A stretch of 12,630 nucleotides of DNA from Thalassiosira profunda (Eukaryota; Bacillariophyta; Thalassiosirophyceae; Thalassiosirales; Thalassiosiraceae), in assembly GCA_036939355.1 (NCBI GenBank), contig JALLAP010000479.1, forward strand, positions 1-12,630, in the 5' to 3' direction. Of the stretch, positions 1 through 6,933 are shown in pieces. The position numbers and the translations under genes were made by a program. The notes under the pieces are model-generated. The model was not told where the DNA came from. It made no database searches and saw only the letters and a program-made list of their open reading frames with translations. Every line of letters begins with the position of its first letter. Within the stretch, counting starts at the first letter, position 1.

Positions 1-985
1 CGCTGTCCGGATCCTCCAACGCAATCCAATGGGGCGGCAGCGGCGGCAATTCCCCGTTCGTCAAGAGGTGTTCGTCCTTGATGCGATGCTCGATCAGCGA
101 CACCTCCCGCTCGAAGTCGCTGATGAGGGACGCCCGCGCCCGTCCCTTGGGATCGGCCGAGGCCCGCCCGCTCCCGTCCGGAAGTTCCATCTCCTTCAAG
201 AGGCGGAGAAGGTGGTTCATCGGCTTGGTTTCCTGGGAGATCTTCAGCGCCACGGGGTCCTCTTGTCCTTCGCCCTCGCCTGCGACCATGGCTTGGGAGC
301 CGGGGCTCGTACCGGGGCTCGTATTGGCGTCCCCGCCGGTAAGTTCCTGGCTGTTGTACATCGTCATCGCCCCCTTGTTCATCTCCCGGGAGGAGTTCCG
401 TGACGAGCCACTCCTCCCCGAGGAGCCCAACGACGCTCGGCTCTGCACCGGATCGAATCGCCTTCCCCGGCTGCTACCGCTGGCCACGCTGCTCCCGTCC
501 AAAGATGCCCGGCTCTCCCCGTGCCCGCGCGGCTGCCGGCTGCCCCGGCTCGTGCCGCTCCGGCTGCTGCCGGTGCTGCGGTCGTCCGTCCCCGCAAACG
601 AGCTGGGCAGCGAGAGGGCCTCGCGGACCATCGATCCCGAGCCCGTCGACGCCCCGCCCGCCTGCCGCGCCGCGCGCGCCTGTCCATTGTCGAGGTTCTG
701 CAGCCCCGATTGCAGGTCGTGTCCCCGGGCAGATCCTCTGCTGTTCACGGACCTCTGCGCGGACTGCACCGACGAGTTCTCCTGCCGCATCTCGATGGAG
801 CTCGTGAGGGAGTTGCTCCCCTCGTATGTGCCACTTTCGAAGGTATCTTCGAACGTTCCCTCGTAGGACACCGCGTCGTCGAGCTCAAGGGTGGTCCCCG
901 TGGCGAGGGAGTGGGCGTCGCGGGAGCGGGAGGCCTGGGAATGCCCCGAGGCGACGGACGAAGCGGATGTGAGGAGGGCGGCCAT
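1..985 (-). CDS. 5' part of a Ser/Gly/Arg-rich protein with probable WW-domain start (runs off window)
   Basis: The minus strand is open from an ATG at 985..983 to the window edge, 328 codons without a stop. Residues 1 to about 230 are rich in Ser, Gly, Arg and Thr, with many RxS-type motifs (for example RASLGSSGRSGSSRNSSRE), and look disordered and phosphorylatable. Residues 240 to 310 look helical and charged (MNHLLRLLKEMEL, then FEREVSLIEHRIKDEHLL). The last visible residues, ELPPLPPHWIALEDPDS (312 to 328), match the start of a WW domain: LPxxW followed by an acidic turn. WW domains bind proline-rich or phospho-Ser/Thr-Pro peptides. The second Trp and the rest of the domain would lie outside the window, so WW is an inference. 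I chose this ATG because the frame is continuous from it and it lies just below a non-coding-looking stretch. An opposite-strand open frame at 78..866 is its low-complexity shadow. No intron is needed in the visible part. Confidence 0.75.
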   Translation of the reverse strand, partial: MAALLTSASSVASGHSQASRSRDAHSLATGTTLELDDAVSYEGTFEDTFESGTYEGSNSLTSSIEMRQENSSVQSAQRSVNSRGSARGHDLQSGLQNLDNGQARAARQAGGASTGSGSMVREALSLPSSFAGTDDRSTGSSRSGTSRGSRQPRGHGESRASLDGSSVASGSSRGRRFDPVQSRASLGSSGRSGSSRNSSREMNKGAMTMYNSQELTGGDANTSPGTSPGSQAMVAGEGEGQEDPVALKISQETKPMNHLLRLLKEMELPDGSGRASADPKGRARASLISDFEREVSLIEHRIKDEHLLTNGELPPLPPHWIALEDPDS

Positions 986-1215
986 CGCGTCGTCGTTTGC
1001 TGTGCAGGATGAATGTGAACGATGTGTGATGATGTGTTGCAATAGCAATCCGGTGGCTGGGCTGAACGAAGGGAGGGCACCGCGCCAGGATCACAAGCCG
1101 CCCACGCTGGACGACGGGTGCAAACCGCTCTAGAGCTTAGAGGGCAGCCGCCGCTTGCCGGCGGAGGCTTGCAACGTTGTGAACGCCGCGGCGCTGTTAC
1201 GAGGGCTGGTCCACA
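986..1215 (-). promoter_or_regulatory. Upstream region (5' UTR/promoter) of the Ser-rich WW-type gene
   Basis: I see no convincing coding sequence here. The stretch lies directly upstream of the ATG at 985 and below the duplicated block, so the promoter and 5' UTR of that gene should be here. It holds a perfect 10-bp palindrome GCTCTAGAGC (1127..1136), a GC-rich hairpin with 6-bp arms CCGCCG/CGGCGG and a 5-nt loop (1148..1164), and a CGCCGCGGCG palindrome close by. No TATA box is obvious. The role of the palindromes is unknown. Confidence 0.4.
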
Positions 1216-1457
1216 TCCGGCGCGCTGGCGGGGGGCTTCTCTGATTTCTGTTCATGGATGGGTGCTCTACCTTACGTAGCGAAGAAGTATCTACGGAAGG
1301 CTTGTACTTAGGTCTAACCAGCTGGAGATGATTTGCTTTTTTTCAGATCGAGAGTGTGAGCAAAGGCACAAAGGGTCGGGGACAAAAGAGAAGAGTGAAG
1401 AAGCGACGAGGAGCTCTAAGTCCACAGGATAGGGGGGCGTCTTTTGCTTTTATCTAA
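1216..1457 (-). other. 3' flank of gene copy 1 (duplicated with the gene)
   Basis: Non-coding sequence after the copy 1 stop. It is similar, with small indels, to 6718..6933 after copy 2. Shared landmarks are CTGGCGG..GGGCTTCTCTGATTTCTG, CTTACGTAGCGAAGAAGTA, TCTAACCAGCTGGAGATGAT and GCTCTAAGTCCACAGGATAG. It therefore belongs to the duplication unit and probably carries the 3' UTR and poly(A) region. I see no clear AATAAA; GATAAAAG just after the stop is the nearest A-rich element. Confidence 0.55.
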
Positions 1458-4400
1458 CTAGTCTCTGGCAGAAGAAGCCTGCGTCAACTCTTGGTTCTGT
1501 GCAATCAACTGGGAAAGCATCGCCTTGATTTCCTTCATTTCGGTGGAGAGCTCCTCTATCTTGTCTTCCAATACATCCACCTTGCCCTCCACAGCATCCA
1601 CTTTGCCTTCCACAGCATCCACCTTGCCTTCCACGGCATCCACCTTGCCTTGCACGGCATCCACCTTGCCTTCCACGGCATCCACCTTGCCTTCCACGGC
1701 ATCCACCTTGCCCTCGACAGCTTTCCGCATCTCGTCCACCTTGGATTCCACGGCACCGGGCTCCGTCGCTCCCTCTAGCCTCCTTGCGTTGTTGTTGGGC
1801 TCGAACAGGTTATTGGTTGCGTCGGCCTTTTGTGCCGTTTGTTGCTTTTTCTCGCACTTGGGTCTCTTGCCCCCCGACGCACCGGTAGAGCCGACGCTCC
1901 GCATGATTGTGGCAACGTCGCTCTGAATTTTCTCTATCGCAGCCAGCATGGTATCGTCGTTGTGTTCGGTCTCATTCACTTTGTCGATGATTTCTTCCTC
2001 GTACTCAAGTATTTCTTCCTCGTATTCGAGTATTTTGTCTTGCTTGCCAACAACCGAATCCGCGCTCCAGTCAACCGACAGGTTGAAGAGCTCTGGAAGA
2101 GGAGGCGAGCCATCTTCCTGTAAGCGCCGACCCGACGAGTCAACGCCCAGTACCCTGCTGCACACGGAGCTGAGGCGACTGACACGTGCACCGGGCCAGG
2201 CACGCAACAACTCGATTGCTTGATAGTTGGACATGCAAGTTGTGTCTGAACAAAATTATGTGAGCGGCGGCAGAACTCTTGCAATCCAAAGGAAAGTGCC
2301 TATCGCATCCTCGAACTCACACTGATTGACGTCGTTCGTGATGTCTTGGTGACGATTCTGCAGTTCTTGGCGCATCTGGGTGTGCTGCTCCACCATATTC
2401 AAGCTTATTTTGCCCAGTGAGTCGACGACCCACTTTTGGAACCAGTAATTCTGATAGTAGGTCGCTTTGCTGTACCCGTACATGTCCAACTCTTGGTAGC
2501 TTCCAATCGTCGCTTTGGAGTATTCCCACACGACGCCGTGGTAGCTGGTCGAAACACAAAACGTGAGCAAGAGATGACCCAAGGCAGGAGTTGTGTTCAA
2601 TTGGCACGCATCGCTTCAGGTCGATACTCACGCTCCTTTGATCGTCAGCACAACCGCCCACAACGCATACTGTGCTGACGTCTTGGCATACCAGGAGGCA
2701 GTCTTCAGAGTGGAGAGACACACTCCATATGCGAGCTGAGCAGCCTCTTCAGCTACTACAAGTGCAGTCAGTCCTGCATTGCATGCTATATATGCCGGGT
2801 TCGTAGTTCCGAGAGCAACAAGGTCTGCAACGTTGCATTTGGCTTCCAATATGTCACTCTTCGCATTGAGTGCCTGATACTTCAGCCCAAGTTTCTCGCA
2901 AGCCAATTCGGCCTTATCTTGTGCGCTCTGAGCCTTCTCGAGGACTTTCTTCATGAAATCGTAGGCGTCGCCCTTCAGAATCCCGAGGCTAAACTTCCAT
3001 TTCTTCAAATTTGTGAGGGCATCCTTCGAGTCGGTGCCTTCGAGCTCAGCAACAACGGATTTGGCCCCACTCTTAGGAGGTTTAAACGTGGTCAGTGGCT
3101 CGAAGTCAAGTGGCGGATCGGGTGGATACCTAACAAAGAACCGGATGTTGAGGTGAATGTGTCGTACGAACGAAATAATTCACACAGAAGCATCTCTCTT
3201 ACACAATTTCTTGGTACTCCACTTGTTCGAACGTTGCTGGGGGAGCGTTCGCCTCGTCTGAGACAAACTGCAGATCGTCGAAGAATTCGTCGCACCTGGT
3301 TGATACACAATTCGAGGAGTGTGGACATCTTGAGATGAAACAGGCCAGACAAGCGCTCAAGCCGCACACGAAACTCACTTCCACTCGTCAAAGGTCTCGC
3401 AGACTTCGTGGTCGTCGAGGTGGTCACCTTCGTATCCTAGCGCAATGCGCGCTTGCTCGCACTGCGCAAGATCCAAGGGGTCGTAGATGTCCACCTCGTT
3501 CTCGCGCACCCAATCTTCGAAGACTTGTCGGAAGCCCGGATCGTCCTTGTGTGGACGAGCATCGATGCAGCGATGGAGCGTGAAGCACGACGTCGGGTAG
3601 AATGTGCCACCTCCATTGGCGCAGGCCTCAGGCGACATCCCAAAGTGCCACTCCCCTCGCTCTTGGCACTTCATGCCTGCGTCCGCTCGGGCCGCAGTGT
3701 ACTGCAGCACAGCAGAGTGCGTGCCAGTGAAGTTATTGGGGGGCGAAGTTGTTAAGATCCTCAAACCATTTGCAAAGTGTACACACAACCCGTACTTACA
3801 TGATTGCCCCAGAAAGGAGAGTTGGGATCTGTTTCGGTGGGGGTGTCAAGGCAGCAATATCCCGGCATGCCGTCGTCCACCACAGGCGAACGGGGCAGTG
3901 GCCAGCTGTACCGCGGGTACGTGAGGAGAAGCTGAGTTCTGCAGTACTCCCAAAAGCTGTGGCACGCGCCGTCGGCCTCCATTGAGAAGGGATTGTCTGG
4001 TTCGTCGAGCCAGCTGTCTTGACAGGTGTAGTCGCGATTGTCATTGCAGTACTGGACGGGATACTGATACTCGCTCTCGGGGAACTCCGCTTCAAGGTCA
4101 GGGAACGTTGCGTTGCGGCAGTGCTTTGCGAAGGTGTAGCATTCAAAGTTGGCCTCGGGAGCGAAGGGAACGTCGTTGCCTTCGAGCCAGCTCAACTGGC
4201 ACGTCTGGCTTTCGCTGCAGGGCTGCGTTGGGTATTGCCACTCGGGAACTTTCGTCTCCAACTGTTCCCGACAATCCTCCCAAAATCGATGGCATTGGTA
4301 CATTGGAGGAACCAAGCCTCGGCACTCGTACCAGAAATGGTAGCAACCCCGTTCATTATTGGGAAAAGGATTGGCATCGTCCGTGAGCCAGTTCTCGTCG

Positions 4401-6634
4401 CAGAAATCAAACGAGCAGGTCCAATTGAAGGGATCGCCCGGAATGTCGCTGCTGGGGTATGGAGTGTTGATGTACATTTCGGTGAAGTTCGTCAGGTCGT
4501 AGCGGTTGGTGGTGTCCGTCAACCACGCTCTTTGGCAAGACCTGATATTTCTTTCGTCGTCGATATCGTATGGGTCGACGTTCGTGTCCTCGCAAAACAG
4601 CTGTGGATCTCCAGTTTTCTGCAACTGCGGCAGGTAGTACGGGTCCAAGTCTTGGATATCGAGGTACCACGGCAGCCATTGAGGGTCGCCCTCGGGCTGA
4701 GAAATGTTCTGATACAAGCTGGTCCACCTATCCTCGAAGTCGATCTTTTCGGCGTCCTTGAGGCCCGTGTACCACTGGAACCATTGTGGTTCGTCTCCTT
4801 GAGCGCCTTCTTCTGCTCGACCAAAAGCTGTGACAGAGGAGAGGATGTGGGTAGAGAAGGTGAGGAGAACTGGGAGCTCTCAAACGCAAGCAAAGCCCAC
4901 AAGCGACTTACATTTGACGGCCTTGGCCGTGGAGATGAGCGAGCCGACAGATACGGATCGACCCACGAGGAATGCCAAGCTCTCGTCGCAGGCGTGGGCC
5001 AACGCCAAGGGCGGTCCCAACTTCGCGTTGCAAAAGTTGGATGCTGGATCGTTGGACGTGCCACTGTCATAACGATACCCCGTGTAAGTTGCAATCCCAT
5101 GTTCGTGTTCGTCAGGCCCATTCCAATCGAATCCAACAGGGAATTGTGCATTGGTAAAGTCCGACAAGGCAGGACTGGCCTCATCCACGCGCATGGGATT
5201 CTCGCGAGGAAAAATGCTCGTATCGCGAGCAGAGTACAGGTCTTCGAACGCAGCAACGGCTTCCGCGCAGCTGGAGTAGGCTGCGGATGGCTCCCCCTGC
5301 GCACAAACCTCCGGCTCCGTCTCTGTGGCGGACCACACCAGTGTCGTGTCGAAGTGGCAGCCCGTGAATGCCGCGCAGTTGTCTTCGAGCTCGCTCTTGG
5401 TGCAAAGCCGACCGCCCATGTCGGCGCAGTATTCCTGGAATTCATTAAACGTAGAGAGTTTGGGTTAGACAGGAAAGGCATTCAGAACATACTGCCCAAC
5501 TTTTGTCTCACCTCCGCATGGCCGTACGTCATGAACAAGCACTCCTCGTCCTCGTCGTTGTTTTCGTTGCGGAAATACACATTCATTGGATCATCGGGAT
5601 CATTGACTGTCATTGAGAGGTCGCTGCACGTTGTCGATAGAGAACAGCCCCAGACTGTGGCGGAACCCAATTTTCTGTACGCGAACGAAACACAGGACGA
5701 ATCGGCGCTGCACCGATTCGCGCATTCTTGCACGGTCAACCCTTGCACATTCTCTGCAATATCATTTTGGCCCGCACAGCCCCCGGTCTCATACATGCTG
5801 TATCCGACCGGTTGGATGTCATAATGCTTGAAGTACCACGTCGTCGTGGTCGCCGGTTCCGTGAGGCTGTGGTGGTTGCAAGACGACGACAAACGACATA
5901 CGGTAGCATTCAAGTCAAAGGACCGGCAGTCTGGATTGGCACTGCAAGCGTCAGCACAGGCTTGTTGAGAGTTGGATTCAATGAAGTCCTCAATGAACTC
6001 GTTGTTCTTGAGGCACTGCCGCTCGGGGTACCCCGTGTACCCACTCGGCGCGTCAATTGGAGCGGCAGGCAGTTCGCCGGTCCACATTTGCTCCATCGAG
6101 AATGGGCACTCCGCGCGGGACCTCGTCCACTCCGCACGGGACCTCGTCCACACGTCGCTTTCTTCCTGGGAGGGATTGTCGTCCCGACAGCAGCGGACCG
6201 CACGGCGATGTTTGAACAGAGTTTCCTCCGGTTTGGGCGTCTGGGGGAGTGGTTATCGCGTTGCAACTTGTGCATGTGTACATTTCAAAAGAGAGGGGAA
6301 CTCACTGGACTGAAGGGATAGCACTGACCAAACAAAGCCGCAGCACCGTTCACCTCGCCACTTGCAGTTGACGCATATCTGGATGCACTATAAAAAGGGC
6401 CTGCAGGGATAGGAGGACGAGTTCCGGCATCGAAATGGCACCGGCACTCAGAAGCATACGCAAACGAAAAGCCTCGGTAACCCACATCACAACCCATCAG
6501 CGACCCACAGAACTCGGCACATTCAGACAAAGACATCCCAGAACTGGGAAAATAGAATATGGTTTGATACCGTTCACCATTGCGTGCACAGATCCCTGGA
6601 AAAGGATCCTCGTGATGCGGCAAAAACGGCGAAC
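1458..6634 (-). CDS. Tandem gene copy 1: secreted-type PAN/Cys-rich multidomain protein with C-terminal coiled coil; 5'-truncated
   Basis: Nine exons, read downward: 6634..6306, 6240..5512, 5434..4912, 4827..3800, 3701..3379, 3295..3203, 3129..2632, 2544..2321, 2245..1458 (stop TAG 1460..1458). Introns are 65, 77, 84, 98, 83, 73, 87 and 75 bp, all GT-AG, and all phases fit, giving one frame of about 1511 residues. The order is PAN/WSC-like module, VRCC segment, two PAN/Apple domains, RLCT Cys domain, Cys/Trp modules, Cys-rich segment, Ala-rich helices, coiled coil. Sequons (NISQ, NFTE, NWTC, NATF) and many Cys suggest the secretory pathway. The 5' end is incomplete: similarity to copy 2 stops at the ambiguous base 6635, and no signal peptide is attached. 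The frame stays open upstream to an ATG at 6905, but that stretch is the 3' flank of copy 2, so the true start is unknown. It could be an expressed chimera or a 5'-truncated pseudogene. The exon structure is strongly supported by copy 2; the function is not recognised. Confidence 0.8.
1575..1721 (-). repeat. 21-bp minisatellite, seven units, coding AVEGKVD heptads
   Basis: Seven consecutive 21-bp units of the plus-strand type ATCCACCTTGCCTTCCACGG plus C (1575, 1596, 1617, 1638, 1659, 1680 and 1701 are unit starts). Each encodes one coiled-coil heptad AV[EQ]GKVD on the minus strand. The units differ by a few, partly synonymous, bases. Copy 2 has only two units. Confidence 0.95.
1990..2031 (-). 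repeat. 21-bp direct repeat, two units, coding ILEYEEE heptads (copy 1)
   Basis: Two adjacent 21-bp units (1990..2010 and 2011..2031) differing by two bases encode EILEYEE-type heptads on the minus strand. The same pair is present in copy 2. Confidence 0.9.
2321..2544 (-). other. Copy 1 exon 8: Tyr-rich conserved segment
   Basis: It encodes YHGVVWEYSKA, then ELDMYGYSKATYYQNYWF and a helical end (NMVEQHTQMRQELQNRHQDI). The length (224 bp), both splice sites and most residues are the same in copy 2 (7687..7910). It contains a repeated YSKAT-like element. The function is unknown; it may be the start of the oligomerising region. Confidence 0.65.
2632..3129 (-). other. Copy 1 exon 7: Ala/Lys-rich helical domain
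   Basis: It starts with a proline-rich linker (YPPDPPLDFEPLTTFKPP), then charged helices (GDAYDFMKKVLEKAQSAQDK, CEKLGLKYQALNAK) and a moderately hydrophobic Ala-rich part ending WAVVLTIKGA. It is the most divergent exon between the copies, with many replacements and a 3-bp length difference. No family recognised. A membrane-inserting helix is possible but I see no clean 20-residue transmembrane run. Confidence 0.65.
3203..3701 (-). other. Copy 1 exons 5 and 6: Cys-rich acidic segment
   Basis: Exon 5 (3701..3379) encodes YTAARADAGMKCQERGEW, CANGGGTFYPTSCFTLHRC and an acidic tail ending CETFDEW, phase 2. Exon 6 (3295..3203) continues CDEFFDDLQFVSDEA to YQEI. I placed the exon 6 acceptor at CAACCAG (intron 3296..3378, 83 bp) because the same site keeps frame in copy 2. 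A nearer acceptor, CTCAAG, would give a 50-bp intron in copy 1 and a frameshift in copy 2. No family recognised. Confidence 0.65.
3800..4827 (-). other. Copy 1 exon 4: tandem Cys/Trp modules (CQxxWL..NPF..C..FW..C)
   Basis: It opens with two related P-Q-W motifs (EPQWFQWYTGL; DPQWLPWYLDIQDLDPYYL). At least three, possibly four, modules of about 45 to 60 residues follow, of the form C-x-[ND]WL or CQxSWL, an NPF or VPF turn, C-x2-F-x3-C. Examples: NWLTDDANPF...CYHFWYEC, CQLSWLEGNDVPF...CYTFAKHC and CQDSWLDEPDNPF...CHSFWEYC. The first module (SCQRAWL) is degenerate. Sequons NISQ, NFTE, NWTC and NATF are present. The family is not recognised; an extracellular location is inferred. Confidence 0.7.
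4912..5434 (-). other. Copy 1 exon 3: RLCTKSEL cysteine domain plus conserved unknown region
   Basis: It starts EYCADMGGRLCTKSEL, then C..FTGCHFDTTLVW. This resembles the second half of a Cys domain I recall in secreted algal proteins: an AVRCC start, later GxRLCTxxEL, then GC.FD...VW. The first half (VRCC) lies in the previous exon, before the PAN pair. The rest (from about residue 40: CAQGEPSAAYSSC.., TGYRYDSGTSNDPASNF, LGPPLALAHACDESLAF) is conserved between the copies but I do not recognise it. It ends in phase 1 with donor GTAAGT at 4911..4906. Confidence 0.7.
5512..6240 (-). other. Copy 1 exon 2: VRCC segment followed by two PAN/Apple domains
   Basis: 243 codons, phase 0 at both ends. 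Residues 1 to 44 contain HRRAVRCCRDD (VRCC at 6187..6198) and the duplicated WTRSRAE heptad. PAN1 (about 5821..6015) has RQC...ACADACSANPDCRSFDL...CRLSSSC. PAN2 (about 5572..5778) has GGCAG...QECANRCSADSSCVSFAYR...WGCSLSTTC. PAN/Apple domains are disulfide-stabilised folds that bind proteins or carbohydrates. The exon ends in an acidic stretch (NENNDEDEECLF). The donor GTGAGA is at 5511..5506. Confidence 0.8.
6107..6148 (-). repeat. 21-bp direct repeat coding WTRSRAE, copy 1 only
   Basis: Units 6107..6127 and 6128..6148 differ at one base. They give a duplicated WTRSRAE heptapeptide in the linker between VRCC and PAN1. Copy 2 has a single unit near 11886..11906, so this is a recent in-frame duplication. 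Confidence 0.9.
6306..6634 (-). other. Copy 1 exon 1 (as preserved): PAN/WSC-like Cys module, chimeric
   Basis: It encodes SPFLPHHEDPFPG, a conserved CARNGERYQ, then SLSECAEFCGS, GYRGFSF and ECRCHFDAG, and ends at a phase-0 donor (GTGAGT, 6305..6300). The spacing ECAxFC...GYRGFS...CxCxFDAG fits small PAN/Apple or WSC-like modules of secreted algal proteins; the assignment is approximate. Its first two thirds match the internal module of copy 2 (10200..10505). Its last third (PPIPAG..FSAS, SP end) and downstream intron match the N-terminal module (12072..12368). The part equivalent to the separate 38-bp exon of copy 2 is fused directly to it. Confidence 0.7.
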
Positions 6635-6717
6635 NATGGAAATAACATGGATACGTACGTAAAAGTACTACGTACAAAAATCTTGCGACCTGAGAAAATG
6701 AGCGCGCACGGCCTTTA
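6635..6717. other. Unique spacer at the duplication junction
   Basis: This stretch has no counterpart on the copy 1 side and separates the truncated 5' end of copy 1 from the 3' flank of copy 2. It begins with the window's only ambiguous base (N at 6635), exactly where similarity to copy 2 stops. It is rich in TACGTA-type palindromes, including ACGTACGT (6653..6660) and CTACGTAC soon after. No coding sequence is supported. Confidence 0.6.
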
Positions 6718-6933
6718 TCCGGCGCACTGGCGGCGGGCTTCTCTGATTTCTGATTCTGTCTTACGTAGCGAAGAAGTACGTAAAGCTTGAGTCTAACCAG
6801 CTGGAGATGATTTGCTTTCAGATCGAGAGTGATGAGCAAAAGGCGCAAAGGCGTCGGGGAGCCGACGAAAGAGAAGAGTGAAGCGACGAGAAGCTCTAAG
6901 TCCACAGGATAGGGGGACGTCTGTTGCTTTTAT
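6718..6933 (-). other. 3' flank of gene copy 2
   Basis: Homologous to 1216..1457 (shared CTGGCGG.GGGCTTCTCTGATTTCTG and the AAGTCCACAGGATAGGGGG block). It probably carries the 3' UTR of copy 2. In the copy 1 frame this stretch has no stop down from an ATG at 6905, so it forms about 90 in-frame leader codons before copy 1 similarity begins (MDLELLVASLFSFVGS at the start). I regard this as probably fortuitous. Confidence 0.5.

Larger units (their letters stand above)
1458..2245 (-). other. Copy 1 exon 9: C-terminal coiled coil with heptad minisatellite
   Basis: Terminal exon, acceptor TTGTTCAG at 2246..2253, entry phase 1. It encodes two perfect ILEYEEE heptads, a helical DDTMLAAIEKIQSDVATIM stretch, a basic/Gly linker (GGKRPKCEKK), an Asn-rich piece, then seven [AV]VxGKVD heptads with Val at the a and d positions, running into VLEDKIEELSTEMKEIKAML. 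This is a predicted oligomerising coiled coil. It ends TQASSARD with TAG at 1460..1458. Confidence 0.8.
1216..6634. repeat. Tandem segmental duplication, unit 1
   Basis: Unit 1 matches unit 2 (6718..12630) in the same orientation across exons and introns, with an offset of about 5354 to 5502 bp in the 3' half and about 5.8 kb in the 5' half, where copy 2 has the extra module. Unit 1 ends abruptly at the N (6635). Confidence 0.9.

Noticed and set aside
78..866. A 262-codon plus-strand open frame in the GC-rich first kilobase
   Set aside because: It is the antisense shadow of the Ser/Gly/Arg-rich minus-strand gene. Its Pro/Leu/Arg/Ser composition is what reversed Ser/Gly/Arg codons produce.
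1575..1721. CRISPR-like array or centromeric satellite
   Set aside because: The 21-bp units are directly adjacent with no spacers and lie within a coding exon.
1491..1926. Plus-strand His/Leu- or Ser/Thr-rich repeat frames over the minisatellite
   Set aside because: They come from translating the 21-bp coding repeat on the wrong strand. The minus-strand frame gives a regular Val heptad coiled coil and joins upstream exons in frame.
3329..3378. 50-bp intron with the CTCAAG acceptor as the main splice form
   Set aside because: It would be shorter than all other introns and would frameshift copy 2. The 83/91-bp version keeps both copies in frame.
4019..5824. A 601-codon plus-strand open frame across copy 1
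   Set aside because: It is antisense to three well-supported exons and two introns, has no recognisable domain, and is broken in the same place in copy 2. The dense Cys/Asp/Glu/Tyr codons of the real gene leave few stops on the other strand.
6653..6680. Terminal inverted repeats of a transposon at the duplication joint
   Set aside because: The TACGTA palindromes are short, there is no matching repeat at the other end of the unit, no target-site duplication and no transposase.
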